From a virus: 46,644 nt of DNA. The notes below the pieces were generated by a model. It had not been told where the DNA came from. It did not search any database and saw only the letters and a list, made by a program, of their open reading frames with translations. How positions within the stretch are numbered: the stretch's first letter is position 1; each line of letters opens with the position of its first letter. The translations under genes and the position numbers were made by a program. Shown here in pieces: positions 7,065 to 15,081 of this stretch. The stretch lies in the IMG/VR virus record IMGVR_UViG_3300044639_000272, positions 1-46,644 of that record; one strand, given 5' to 3'.

Positions 7065-9312
7065 CTTCCCCTACCTCTGCTATTAATTTAGGTTGTACAT
7101 CAAAAACAATTTCATCGTTCTCAATGCGTGTAACAATTACACTATTTTTAATCTTTTCAAATATGATTTTCTTACTCAATGGTACTCTAATCAATGAATC
7201 AATCTTGCGTGATAAAGGTCTAGCACCCATTTTGCTATCATATCCTTTTTCAGCTAGATATTCTACGACAGGTTCACTTAATTGTAAACTAATATCGTGT
7301 GTATCTTTTAATGATTTCTTCAAGTCATCGGTAAATTTAATAACGATTTTTTTGATTGCTAGCATATCTAGTTTACCAAACTTACAAATCAAGTCAATGC
7401 GATTCCTGAATTCAGGCTTGAAGAAATCCTTAAGTGCTTTATCATCTTCGCCGGTACGTTCTTGATTACCAAAGCCGATTTGATTGCGCTCACTATCACT
7501 TGCGCCCAAGTTACTAGTCATAATAATAATACAGTTTTTAGCATTAACTTCTTTGCCATTAGTACCGGTGACACGACCGTCATCAAGCAATTGCAAGAAG
7601 ATATTAAAAATGTCAGGGTGTGCTTTTTCTACCTCGTCAAATAGTAGAATACTATGTGGGTTCTTACTTAGGTCATTAATAAGTTTACCACCACCTAAAC
7701 TACCCTCACCGAATCCTACATATCCAGGGGGCGCCCCCAACAATGCTGACACATTAAATTTCTCTGAGTACTCACTCATATCATATTTCAACAATGTCAT
7801 ATCAAGGTTCTTGCTTAGTAGTCGAGCCAATTCTGTTTTACCAGTACCAGTTGGACCTAAGAATAAGAAACTTGCCATTGGCTTAGTTTGAGTTCCGATA
7901 CCTGCAAAACTTACATAGATACGTTCAAGTACTTTATCTACTGTTTCCTCTTGTCCGTATAATCTATCTTTGATATTACTCTCCAACGCATGAATTCTAT
8001 CATAGTTATCATCTTTGAGTTTATCTGCGGGCACGCCAGCAATTCGTTCTACTTGTTCGTAAATCAATTCTTTAGTAATGTCTGCACCTTTGTTTTCCAA
8101 TACACGTTGTTTGGCACATGCCGCATCTAACAAATCAATTGATTTGTCAGGATTCTTACGGTCATGAATATAACGTGTGGCACTTTCTACTGCGGCACTG
8201 ATTGCATCATCGGTAATATTCACATTATGAAATTCATTAAGTCTAGTACTCAACCCAGCTAAGATTTTGATTGTGCTTTCAGTTGATGGTTCATCAATGC
8301 TAACCCTGTAGAATCTACGCATCAACGCACGATCTTTTTCAAAACTCTCGTAGTATTCTTCCCACGTTGTACTAGCAATAACTTTTAGATTACCTTTAGT
8401 AATTGCAGGTTTAATCATATTAGCAAAGTCTACTGAGCCATTACTAGCACTACCAGAACCCTTCATGGTATGTGCTTCGTCAATAAACAATATTGCTTTT
8501 TTCTTAGCTACCAATGCTTCTAGTACTGCTTTGATTTTTTCTTCAAAGTCTCCCCGATACTTACTACCTGCAAGTAGATTACCAACTTCAATACTGTAAA
8601 CTTCGTGGTCTAGTAAGAACTCAGGTACATTCCCATCAGCAATCTGCTGTGCAAGTCCTTCAGCAATAGCAGTCTTACCAACGCCCGGATCACCTACCAT
8701 CAATACATTTGATTTAAATCGTTTAGCCAACACATTGATAATATCATTCAATTCTGCACTACGACCAATCAACGGATCTAGCTTATCAGTACGTGCTAAC
8801 TCGCTTAGATTAATAGTGTACTCATCTAAGATTTCATTAGCCTGACTATCAGTCAACTTAGTTGGGGTGTCACTATTTTTATAATGTTTTTGCCAATATG
8901 GTACGAATTCATTTTTGTTCAAGCCATACTTTAGTAAGAAATAATGAGCATGACTATTAGTCTCTGCTGAAATACTTAGATACAAATCAATAGTAGTTAC
9001 AACTTTCCTACCTGTAAATAGTACTTGAGTGATACTACGATTCATCACACGTTCTAATGCATTAGTTTTGCGTGGTTGAATTTCTTGTCCTACAGTATTA
9101 GTATGTTCTATTGCTCGTAGATTATCAACATAGTTAACTAATTCCTTAGTCATTGTTTCTGTATCAACTCCGTAATTATCTAAGCATTTCTTAAATGGTG
9201 CGTGTGTTACCAATGATAGTAATAGATGTTCTATGGTGCAATATTCATGGCTACGTGCTTTGGCTAGATTAACGGCTTGTTCAATGATAACCTCAATTTC
9301 AGGACTATTCAT
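7030..9312 (-). CDS. clpA: ClpA-type AAA+ protein unfoldase
   Basis: At 760 residues it matches the length of bacterial ClpA. An N-terminal Clp repeat domain (about residues 1-145, with CTIEHLLLSLVTH) is followed by two AAA+ modules. The first has Walker A GDPGVGKT near residue 207 and Walker B ILFIDEAH; the second has Walker A GPTGTGKT near 487, Walker B LLFDEVEKAH and the sensor region TSNLGA. Near residue 610 the motif QIGFGNQ lies where ClpA carries its IGL loop and ClpX its IGF loop, the docking element for ClpP. There is no long middle coiled coil of the ClpB type. The expected role is ATP-driven unfolding of proteins, feeding the host ClpP peptidase. No ClpP gene is in the window. AAGGAA precedes ATG. 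Confidence 0.93.
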   Translation of the reverse strand: MNSPEIEVIIEQAVNLAKARSHEYCTIEHLLLSLVTHAPFKKCLDNYGVDTETMTKELVNYVDNLRAIEHTNTVGQEIQPRKTNALERVMNRSITQVLFTGRKVVTTIDLYLSISAETNSHAHYFLLKYGLNKNEFVPYWQKHYKNSDTPTKLTDSQANEILDEYTINLSELARTDKLDPLIGRSAELNDIINVLAKRFKSNVLMVGDPGVGKTAIAEGLAQQIADGNVPEFLLDHEVYSIEVGNLLAGSKYRGDFEEKIKAVLEALVAKKKAILFIDEAHTMKGSGSASNGSVDFANMIKPAITKGNLKVIASTTWEEYYESFEKDRALMRRFYRVSIDEPSTESTIKILAGLSTRLNEFHNVNITDDAISAAVESATRYIHDRKNPDKSIDLLDAACAKQRVLENKGADITKELIYEQVERIAGVPADKLKDDNYDRIHALESNIKDRLYGQEETVDKVLERIYVSFAGIGTQTKPMASFLFLGPTGTGKTELARLLSKNLDMTLLKYDMSEYSEKFNVSALLGAPPGYVGFGEGSLGGGKLINDLSKNPHSILLFDEVEKAHPDIFNIFLQLLDDGRVTGTNGKEVNAKNCIIIMTSNLGASDSERNQIGFGNQERTGEDDKALKDFFKPEFRNRIDLICKFGKLDMLAIKKIVIKFTDDLKKSLKDTHDISLQLSEPVVEYLAEKGYDSKMGARPLSRKIDSLIRVPLSKKIIFEKIKNSVIVTRIENDEIVFDVQPKLIAEVGEDGIITVNTDPQ

Positions 9313-9333
9313 ATTGTTTCCTTGTTTCTATGA

Positions 9334-9341
9334 TATTTACT
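9334..9341 (-). promoter_or_regulatory. Weak late promoter element AGTAAATA
   Basis: It matches 6 of 8 bases of the T4 late consensus, overlaps the stop of the DnaJ-like gene, and would leave a 16-nt leader with AAGGAA before the ClpA-type ATG. Confidence 0.3.
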
Positions 9342-10131
9342 TGCGTTTATATTGCAAAATGCTGTCAGTTATACGACTGTCTATTATATCAGGGATAAAG
9401 GGTTTAAGCAAGATATATTGGTCACCAAAGCTCCCATTAAATGGTAATCCCTCGCCAGCTAATCTCAGTTTACTTCCGGGTTGAGATTTTTCCGGCACAG
9501 TAACATCCAACACTTTACCCGAAATTGTATTAAAGTTAAAGGTAGAGCCTACGATCAACTCGAATATATCAATTTCATGTACTGAGTATAAATGAGGACC
9601 TTCTCTTTCAAATCTATTGTGAGGAATTACTCTGAATTCTACCAGTAGTATTCCATCTTTAATAAGATTGTCATATCGCATAGATGCACCGTCATCTACT
9701 CCTTTGGGAATTTGAATTTTAATAATTTCAGGACCTTGAGGTGAGTTGAATTGTAGTACTTGTTCATCCCCTCTATATACTTGTTCTAATGTAACTTGAA
9801 CGGTAGTCCTATAATTCGGTCTCATATTTCTATGTTGTTGACTAAACATCTGACCAAAAATGTCATTTACATTAAAACCATTCATATGAAACTGGAAGCC
9901 TCCTGGCATGCCTCCTGGCATACCGCCGCCAGGGCCAAAAGGATTTGGATTATCATATTGTTGTTTTTTTCCAGGGTCGCTTAGTGTTTCATAAGCCTGC
10001 TGAATCTTTTGAAATTTAGCAGTATCTCCACCTTTGTCAGGATGGTGAATACCTGCCATTCGTCTGTATGCTTTTTTAATATCGTCTGTTGTGGCGTTTT
10101 TGGCAACGCCTAATGTTGAGTAGTGATCCAT
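9337..10131 (-). CDS. DnaJ-like co-chaperone, zinc-finger-free (CbpA type)
   Basis: An N-terminal J domain carries the essential HPD tripeptide (MAGIHHPDKGGD, HPD near residue 32), which stimulates DnaK ATPase. A Gly/Phe/Met-rich linker follows (GPGGGMPGGMPGG, then NDIFGQMF). The rest is the C-terminal beta-domain of type II J-proteins (IQIPKGVDDGASMRY, HNRFEREG, PGSKLRLAGEGLP), without the CxxCxGxG zinc finger. The protein would recruit or redirect host DnaK; no DnaK is in the window. At 264 residues it is somewhat shorter than CbpA, because the last segment is cut short. There is no clear Shine-Dalgarno site, and ATG follows a 40-base imperfect hairpin. Confidence 0.9.
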   Translation of the reverse strand: MDHYSTLGVAKNATTDDIKKAYRRMAGIHHPDKGGDTAKFQKIQQAYETLSDPGKKQQYDNPNPFGPGGGMPGGMPGGFQFHMNGFNVNDIFGQMFSQQHRNMRPNYRTTVQVTLEQVYRGDEQVLQFNSPQGPEIIKIQIPKGVDDGASMRYDNLIKDGILLVEFRVIPHNRFEREGPHLYSVHEIDIFELIVGSTFNFNTISGKVLDVTVPEKSQPGSKLRLAGEGLPFNGSFGDQYILLKPFIPDIIDSRITDSILQYKRK

Positions 10132-10175
10132 AATATTGATTATAGCACGTTAAGTGTGCTAAGTCAATATTTATT
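10132..10175 (-). promoter_or_regulatory. Late promoter AATAAATA overlapping a long hairpin before the DnaJ-like gene
   Basis: The element at 10168-10175 overlaps the putative holin stop. An imperfect inverted repeat runs from 10132 to 10171 (AATATTGA/TCAATATT outer arms, TTAGCAC/GTGCTA inner arms) and ends one base before the DnaJ ATG. There is no T-run, so a terminator is unlikely. Confidence 0.4.
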
Positions 10176-10788
10176 AAGCTACGCCGGCTACTTTTTCTTT
10201 TGTACGACCGTATGCAGCGATACCAAGAACAGCACCCATAGCAATATGATATAGTCCTGCACCTTGTAGTGTTAATGGTTGCCATTGACTAGTTACTGAG
10301 CCTTTGCTTAATGCCTGTAGTAATGACCATAATACAGGGAATATAACAAAGTCACAAGTGCATGTCAACATGTAGATCCAACCCATCATTGGACGCATTT
10401 TTTTATTGATCCAATCTGTTGCATCTTTGTCTAATGCTACAGTTGATTCTGCCCCTCCTTTTACCGCGGCTTCTGCTCCTGCTGTAAGGTTTGTGACTGG
10501 TTGTTGATTTCCAATGTTGCTTCCGCTTCCCAATGATTGTGATCCAAAACTGTTTGTAACTGGGGGTACTGCACCAAAACCCGGACTAGTTGTACCGAAT
10601 CCTGTTGACACAGGCGCTCCAAATGCTGAAGGACTAGCTGATGTGCTGGTTGTTGCATTTGAACCACCGAATGAACTACCTTGAGGGAATTGATTTACAT
10701 TAGGATCACCTGCTAATGCATCATGGTGTTCATCATCGGTTGCAGTAGGAACTTCTTGTCCTGCTTTTTTTGCTAGTAATGTAGCCAT
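10174..10788 (-). CDS. Putative holin with FG-rich N-terminal extension
   Basis: The protein has 204 residues. The C-terminal 80 residues contain two hydrophobic segments (about residues 133-160, GWIYMLTCTCDFVIFPVLW, and about 178-195, GLYHIAMGAVLGIAAYG) flanked by charged residues (KKMRP before, RTKEK after). This arrangement is like the phage holin family with three short membrane segments that is also found in gene transfer agents. The first 125 residues are low-complexity Ser/Thr/Gly/Pro/Phe with repeated FG pairs (SAFGAP, TGFGTT, PGFGAV, NSFGSQ). The role would be opening the inner membrane for an endolysin. The GH19 endolysin lies 10 kb away. It is one base from the upstream gene. Confidence 0.55.
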   Translation of the reverse strand: MATLLAKKAGQEVPTATDDEHHDALAGDPNVNQFPQGSSFGGSNATTSTSASPSAFGAPVSTGFGTTSPGFGAVPPVTNSFGSQSLGSGSNIGNQQPVTNLTAGAEAAVKGGAESTVALDKDATDWINKKMRPMMGWIYMLTCTCDFVIFPVLWSLLQALSKGSVTSQWQPLTLQGAGLYHIAMGAVLGIAAYGRTKEKVAGVA

Positions 10789-10789
10789 A

Positions 10790-11329
10790 TTATAATCCTG
10801 CCTTTGCTATAAAATCTTTCAACATACTATCTGGTTGACTGTAAATCTTTTTTTGATTCATTCCAGATAAATTACGCATCTCATTTAAATCTGTTTCTTT
10901 TCTTTTACGATATTCAGCTGGGCTTAATATCATAACAGATTTCAATTGTGCTGGGTCACACTCATATTGATTATCTTCGTAATTAATTGTCCAGTCTTTC
11001 ATTGGTAGATCAGTCAATGTTTGCATATCACTAACTAATTCACATATTCTTTCAGGTACGGTTGTTCTTCTATCCATTTCTACGAATACCAAATATTTTC
11101 CAGAACTTATTTCACCATCACTTACTTGAGCATCTAATACCCAATCATATCCACGTTCAAACCAATCAACTAAATCTTCACCAACTTGATTACCCTTAAC
11201 TGTAAATGCTAATGTCACTATCTCATCATCGTCACCCATTTTAGCGGCGTATTCATCAATTGTTATCTCTGGCATTATTTGATTTACTAAATCATGGTAA
11301 TCAAAACCTTCATTAAGAATATTAGACAT
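10790..11329 (-). CDS. Unknown acidic 179-residue protein
   Basis: No known motif is recognised. The first 120 residues look like an alpha/beta domain (IVTLAFTVKG, KYLVFVEMDRR, MKDWTINYED). The C-terminal 50 residues are helical and basic (PAEYRKRKETDLNEMRNLSG). It overlaps the upstream 207-residue gene by TAATG, so the two are probably made together and may form a complex. The stop at 10790 is one base from the next ATG. No membrane segment or signal peptide is seen. Confidence 0.75.
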   Translation of the reverse strand: MSNILNEGFDYHDLVNQIMPEITIDEYAAKMGDDDEIVTLAFTVKGNQVGEDLVDWFERGYDWVLDAQVSDGEISSGKYLVFVEMDRRTTVPERICELVSDMQTLTDLPMKDWTINYEDNQYECDPAQLKSVMILSPAEYRKRKETDLNEMRNLSGMNQKKIYSQPDSMLKDFIAKAGL

Positions 11330-11952
11330 TACATGCCTCCCATTGCCGGGGGTTGTCCGGGTGCCGGTGGCATCCCTCCCATAGCACCCATATCTGGGCC
11401 CATACCTAGAGTTTGATTATCTTCAGTTTCACTACCTTCAGTATCTAAATCATTTTCATATGCTGAATCTAATTCATCTAAGTCAATGTTTTGACCAGCT
11501 AAATCAATACTTCCTTCACGGATATCATTCATCAAGTCTTTTGGCATTTCAACACGAATAAGCCAAATTTCACGTTCTATCATCTTAGGGTAATGAGTTC
11601 CGGGCTTATAGTCGCTTGGATTTTTGATTTCAATAGGAACTTTGATTTTTGTCTTTTTGAATTTAATATTGCATCCTACAGATAATAATCTTTTAGCACC
11701 ACTTGGATCGGGCATAAGTTTTAGTGGATACATAAAGGTACAGTCAACAGTGTATCTTTTAACATTAGGTCCAGCAACTAATTCACCCAATTCCCAGTTA
11801 CGGAATGCATATAGGTCGCTTTCATCCAAAACTCGTTCAAAATCAAGCAAGGTGCTCATTGATCCATCACTAGTGTAGATGCCCTTAATAGTACTAACGA
11901 TACTCTCAAAATTGATATCGTCAAAGAATTCGGATGCTTTTATTTTGCTCAT
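11329..11952 (-). CDS. Unknown 207-residue protein, leaderless-type start
   Basis: No catalytic motif is recognised. A central beta-rich part (about residues 65-130) contains KRYTVDCTFMYPLKL and GCNIKFKKTKIKVPIEI. The C-terminus is acidic, then a Gly/Met/Pro-rich tail (GMGPDMGAMGGMPPAPG) that looks disordered. An ATG at 11967 would add five residues but lies within the late promoter element; ATG 11952 is preferred because GATAAATA ends exactly 5 nt before it. There is no Shine-Dalgarno site. The late element argues for a virion or assembly role, which is inference. Confidence 0.75.
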   Translation of the reverse strand: MSKIKASEFFDDINFESIVSTIKGIYTSDGSMSTLLDFERVLDESDLYAFRNWELGELVAGPNVKRYTVDCTFMYPLKLMPDPSGAKRLLSVGCNIKFKKTKIKVPIEIKNPSDYKPGTHYPKMIEREIWLIRVEMPKDLMNDIREGSIDLAGQNIDLDELDSAYENDLDTEGSETEDNQTLGMGPDMGAMGGMPPAPGQPPAMGGM

Positions 11953-11957
11953 AGTTG

Positions 11958-11965
11958 TATTTATC
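11958..11965 (-). promoter_or_regulatory. Late promoter GATAAATA, leaderless geometry
   Basis: It matches 7 of 8 bases of TATAAATA. In T4 the start site is 6 nt after the element, which here is the A of the ATG at 11952. A second copy lies upstream at 12014-12021. Confidence 0.55.
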
Positions 11966-12013
11966 ATATAATGCTATTTGTATAAGCATTTTAAATTCTG
12001 AAGATTAGCCTAA

Positions 12014-12021
12014 TATTTATC
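12014..12021 (-). promoter_or_regulatory. Second late promoter element GATAAATA
   Basis: It lies 56 bases before the element at 11958-11965, in the divergent gap between the 207-residue gene and phoH. RNA started here would carry a leader with a 6-bp AATGCT/AGCATT hairpin. Confidence 0.4.
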
Positions 12022-12078
12022 AAAAAACTTTAAGTAAAGACTATGCTACTGTGACACTGGACAATGCCTTTAAATAAC

Positions 12079-12123
12079 ATTGAGTTTTATGAGAACTCAT
12101 GCTCTACAAAGGAGAATATTTTG
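12079..12123 (+). promoter_or_regulatory. phoH leader: small hairpin, strong RBS and TTG start
   Basis: TGAGTT and AACTCA (12080-12098) can pair around a 7-nt loop a few bases upstream of AAAGGAG (12108-12114), which is followed by TTG at 12121. This decides the start codon. No convincing sigma-70 promoter was recognised between 11968 and 12079. Confidence 0.5.
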
Positions 12124-12903
12124 AGCAAAAGAAAGACAGGCGCTTTACGCAATCAAGAACAAGACACTAGATACTCACACAGCAAAAAACACGATTCGCA
12201 CACATTCTACGTAAAGGAAAATAAAACAATCAACTTTGATCAAAGTCGTATTAAATTAGATAAAAGACCTATTCAATTAATACCAAAATCGGTTAACCAA
12301 GAAAAATACATACTCGCACTGCTCGACCAAAATACAGATATTGTTGTGGTCAGTGGTCCAGCAGGTACTGGTAAAACATACCTAGCAATGCTGGCTGCTA
12401 TTAAAGCACTAAAAGCAGGAGAGGTTGATCGTATTATTCTTACTAGACCAGCCGTTGGAGTAGATGATGAAAAGCATGGATTCTTACCCGGAGATTTAAA
12501 TCAAAAAATGGAACCGTGGACAAGACCTTTGTTAGATGTTTTACGTGAGTATTATACGGTACGGGAAATCGCCCACATGCTAGAAGAACAAATAGTCGAA
12601 ATTGCACCCCTAGCATTCTGTCGAGGTCGAAACTTTAAAAATAGCTATATCGTATTAGATGAAGCGCAAAATGCAACACCTGGTCAACTCAAGATGATTA
12701 TGACTAGAATCGGTGTCGGTAGTAAGATTGTAATTACTGGCGATGTTGAACAAGCCGATAGAAAAACAGCCGACAATGGGCTACTAGACTTACAAAATCG
12801 ATTGAGGAAGGGGGTGATTCCAGGGTTGCAGATATGCCACTTTGAACTGAAAGATGTTCAAAGACATAAAATCATAGAACATGTACTAAACTTGTACAGT
12901 TAA
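12121..12903 (+). CDS. phoH: PhoH-like ATPase
   Basis: The protein has 260 residues. It contains the PhoH core: Walker A GPAGTGKT near residues 79-86, RIILTRPAVGVDDEKHGFLPG, FCRGRNFKNSYIVLDEAQN (Walker B with DEAQ) and IVITGDVEQADR. The family has ATPase and probably RNA helicase-like activity; it is common in marine T4-like phages. TTG at 12121 is preferred as start because AAAGGAG ends 6 nt before it. The in-frame ATG at 12064 has no Shine-Dalgarno site, and its reading would include the hairpin and ribosome site. The first 45 residues are basic and probably disordered. It is the only + strand gene between the left edge and 36211, and it has its own terminator. Confidence 0.93.
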   Translation: MSKRKTGALRNQEQDTRYSHSKKHDSHTFYVKENKTINFDQSRIKLDKRPIQLIPKSVNQEKYILALLDQNTDIVVVSGPAGTGKTYLAMLAAIKALKAGEVDRIILTRPAVGVDDEKHGFLPGDLNQKMEPWTRPLLDVLREYYTVREIAHMLEEQIVEIAPLAFCRGRNFKNSYIVLDEAQNATPGQLKMIMTRIGVGSKIVITGDVEQADRKTADNGLLDLQNRLRKGVIPGLQICHFELKDVQRHKIIEHVLNLYS

Positions 12904-12928
12904 AAAAAGGGGCATTGCCCCTTTTTTA
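12902..12928. terminator. Bidirectional rho-independent terminator
   Basis: GGGGC and GCCCC pair around ATT (12909-12921), flanked by seven A on one side and six T on the other. It serves phoH from the left and the minus strand gene ending at 12929 from the right. Confidence 0.9.
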
Positions 12929-13186
12929 TTAGTCATTGTCAGCAAATTGTTTTTCTATCCGATCAATCGCATCAGGATAAACTTGATAGAAGTAATTACG
13001 TATTCTATCCCAATCGGTATCTAATTTTTTACCTTGGATTACACATTTCACTACTTTCTTTTCTTCAAAATCCATAATCACATTACAGGTTTGATGGTCC
13101 TTATCCTTAATAGTTTTTGAAATCTCTACTTGTTCGTCAATCTGTCCGGTTGCTTTAAACAAGTAAGTAATTAATATATATCTCAT
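12929..13186 (-). CDS. Unknown 85-residue protein downstream of the clamp loader
   Basis: It starts MRYILITYLF and reads as a small alpha/beta protein with a charged middle (DFEEKKVVKCVIQGKK) and an aromatic helix near the end (DWDRIRNYFYQVYPDAI). It lies 4 bases after the gp44-like gene, the place where T4 has the small clamp-loader subunit gp62, but it is less than half the length of gp62 and no similarity is evident. It ends at the terminator shared with phoH. The function is unknown. Confidence 0.75.
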   Translation of the reverse strand: MRYILITYLFKATGQIDEQVEISKTIKDKDHQTCNVIMDFEEKKVVKCVIQGKKLDTDWDRIRNYFYQVYPDAIDRIEKQFADND

Positions 13187-13190
13187 AATT

Positions 13191-14114
13191 TTATCCTGTA
13201 AGTTCTATTAGTGTAGCAGCCAAACTAATCTCAGGTATCCCGACTAAACTTAAGTTAGCCAAACCATTGCGAATGACAATAATACTAGCATCACGCTTTT
13301 CATTTGTACTTCCCCACAATTCTAAATTATTGTACATCCAGCGATATAAATCTTCTAGTCGGCTAGGATACAAACTTAGATATTGTAACAGTATCTGTCG
13401 TCCTTCATAAATCTTACCACTCTTAAACAATGAGGTTGCTTCTACTAGCAATTCATCTTCACTGTTAGTTTGATTAGAAGTTGATATTAATTTACCACTA
13501 CTACTATTTACTTGTAATTGATTTAAACACTTACGCAAATCTGGATATGTAGCACTTACATAGTTATCCAATGCATCTAAATCAAACTCAATATTCTCAG
13601 TTACCAACACAGTAGCCGCACGTGCAGTAAATTCTGTCTTATCTGTTTTACTGATGTGAAATTCATGGCATCTGCTCTTAAGTGCAGGGATAATTCTATG
13701 TTGATAATTACAAGTCAAAATGAATCGTGCAGTCATATGATATGCTTCCATATCATTACGCAATGCTGCCTGACCTGCGGGCGACAAGTAATCTGCCTCA
13801 TCTAGTAACACAACTTTAAACTTACCGAAAGGCATAGTCTGTACAAATCCAACAATACGATCACGGACAACATCAACACTATTTTCACGACTAGCATTGA
13901 TTTCTAGAATATCATATTCTTCAATACCAAGTTCATTGATAAGTACTTTGGCAAGAGTAGTTTTGCCAGTACCCGGGTCACCGCTTAACAATAGATGAGG
14001 AATGCTTCCATCTTTGATCCAACCCTCTACTTGTTGTTTTTGATTCTCATTAACAAAAACATAATCTTCTACTGTTTTAGGGCGATACTTTTCTACCCAA
14101 AGTTGATTCTTCAT
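13191..14114 (-). CDS. 44: Clamp loader large subunit, gp44-like AAA+ ATPase
   Basis: At 307 residues it is close to T4 gp44 (319). It starts with the RFC-type box LWVEKYRPKTVEDYV, then Walker A GDPGTGKTT (about residues 45-53), Walker B VVLLDEADYLS near 100, and the SRC sensor motif (LKSRCHEF) near 146, the set seen in clamp loaders. C-terminal helices (from residue 220) would form the collar. In T4, gp44 with gp62 loads the gp45 sliding clamp for replication and, with gp33/gp55, for late transcription. The late promoters in this window fit such a system. It overlaps the upstream BI-1 gene by TAATG. Confidence 0.93.
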   Translation of the reverse strand: MKNQLWVEKYRPKTVEDYVFVNENQKQQVEGWIKDGSIPHLLLSGDPGTGKTTLAKVLINELGIEEYDILEINASRENSVDVVRDRIVGFVQTMPFGKFKVVLLDEADYLSPAGQAALRNDMEAYHMTARFILTCNYQHRIIPALKSRCHEFHISKTDKTEFTARAATVLVTENIEFDLDALDNYVSATYPDLRKCLNQLQVNSSSGKLISTSNQTNSEDELLVEATSLFKSGKIYEGRQILLQYLSLYPSRLEDLYRWMYNNLELWGSTNEKRDASIIVIRNGLANLSLVGIPEISLAATLIELTG

Positions 14115-14803
14115 TATTTTCTATCACCAAAAAGTTGCAATAAGTTTATAAAAATGTTAATAAAGTCCATATATAGTGTCAATGCACCTCGAACTTCTGA
14201 AACATCCGAATTTTCACTGATACTCAATTCTTCACGGATTTGCTGAGTATCATAGGCAGTTAATCCCAAAAAGATTATAATAGCTAATGCACTAATGACC
14301 ATTTGCATAACTGTACTACCAATGAATATATTAATTATACTAGCAATTACAATTGCAATCAAGCCTACAAACATAAATTTTCCCAGGCTGTCTAAACTCT
14401 GTTTAGTAAAGTACCCATAGAAACTCATAGTACCAAATAATATTGCCGCGCCCATAAATGCACTAACAATACTGCCCATAGTGAACACTGCAAAGATCAT
14501 TGCAAAACTCAATCCCATTAATGCCGCAAAGCCATGCAAGCATAACTGGGCAACACCTTTACTAGGATTATTACCTAGCACATAACTGACACCAAAGATT
14601 GCCGCTAGTGGAGCAAAGATCACAATCCACTTTAGTACACCTGTAAAAAAGAACTGCAATAGTTCCGGTGTAGTTCCTACCCAGTAACTAACTAGCATTG
14701 ATACAATAACTGCTAATGACATGTGTTTGTACACACTTACCATACTGGTATTAATTTCGTCTGCTGAACGATATGCGGGTGCATATAAATTTTCATAAAT
14801 CAT
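14114..14803 (-). CDS. Bax inhibitor-1 / YccA family membrane protein
   Basis: The protein has 229 residues. After a 25-residue N-terminal part, about seven hydrophobic segments can be counted (starting LAVIVSMLVSYWVG, VLKWIVIFAPLAAIF, and so on). The family signature LGLTAYDTQQI lies near residues 179-189, and the mid-protein pattern HGFAALMGLSFAMIF is also typical. Bacterial members such as YccA bind the FtsH protease in the inner membrane and slow proteolysis; others affect calcium flux. A phage copy could protect phage membrane proteins or delay lysis; that is inference. It overlaps gp44 by TAATG and lies 2 bases after the 91-residue gene. Confidence 0.88.
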   Translation of the reverse strand: MIYENLYAPAYRSADEINTSMVSVYKHMSLAVIVSMLVSYWVGTTPELLQFFFTGVLKWIVIFAPLAAIFGVSYVLGNNPSKGVAQLCLHGFAALMGLSFAMIFAVFTMGSIVSAFMGAAILFGTMSFYGYFTKQSLDSLGKFMFVGLIAIVIASIINIFIGSTVMQMVISALAIIIFLGLTAYDTQQIREELSISENSDVSEVRGALTLYMDFINIFINLLQLFGDRK

Positions 14804-14805
14804 TT

Positions 14806-15081
14806 TTATTTCCTTAACATTTCATAAGTTATAATGTGTGCGATACTTTGACCCAAATCTTGGTCACTATTGATGATATGCAATCTACGGTCGTTTCTGT
14901 CATTCTTTTCATCATACTGACTATACTGCATAACATATCCACCGACAGCACTCAGAATAGTAAAATTCATACCATTTCCCTCAATTTCCCTATCTCTACT
15001 TGAGATTGAACGGATGGATGATGCCTCTGTCTCATCTTCTTCAAAAATCCAATTGCGTAATTTACGTCTTAACCAATTCAT
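14806..15081 (-). CDS. Unknown 91-residue protein
   Basis: The N-terminus is basic and aromatic (MNWLRRKLRNWIFEEDE), like an amphipathic membrane-surface helix, and is followed by a Ser/Arg-rich linker. The second half (MNFTILSAVGGYVMQYSQYD and RLHIINSDQDLGQSIAHIIT) looks like a small beta-hairpin/helix domain. It overlaps the upstream gene by 4 bases (ATGA) and precedes the BI-1 gene by 2. No function is recognised. Confidence 0.75.
   Translation of the reverse strand: MNWLRRKLRNWIFEEDETEASSIRSISSRDREIEGNGMNFTILSAVGGYVMQYSQYDEKNDRNDRRLHIINSDQDLGQSIAHIITYEMLRK

Noticed and set aside
7043-7891. + strand open frames opposite the ClpA-type gene
   Set aside because: The minus frame has clear AAA+ motifs; the opposite frames have no domain, no ribosome site and overlap fully.
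12929-13186. Small clamp-loader subunit gp62
   Set aside because: The position fits, but the protein has 85 residues against about 187 in T4 and shows no recognisable similarity.
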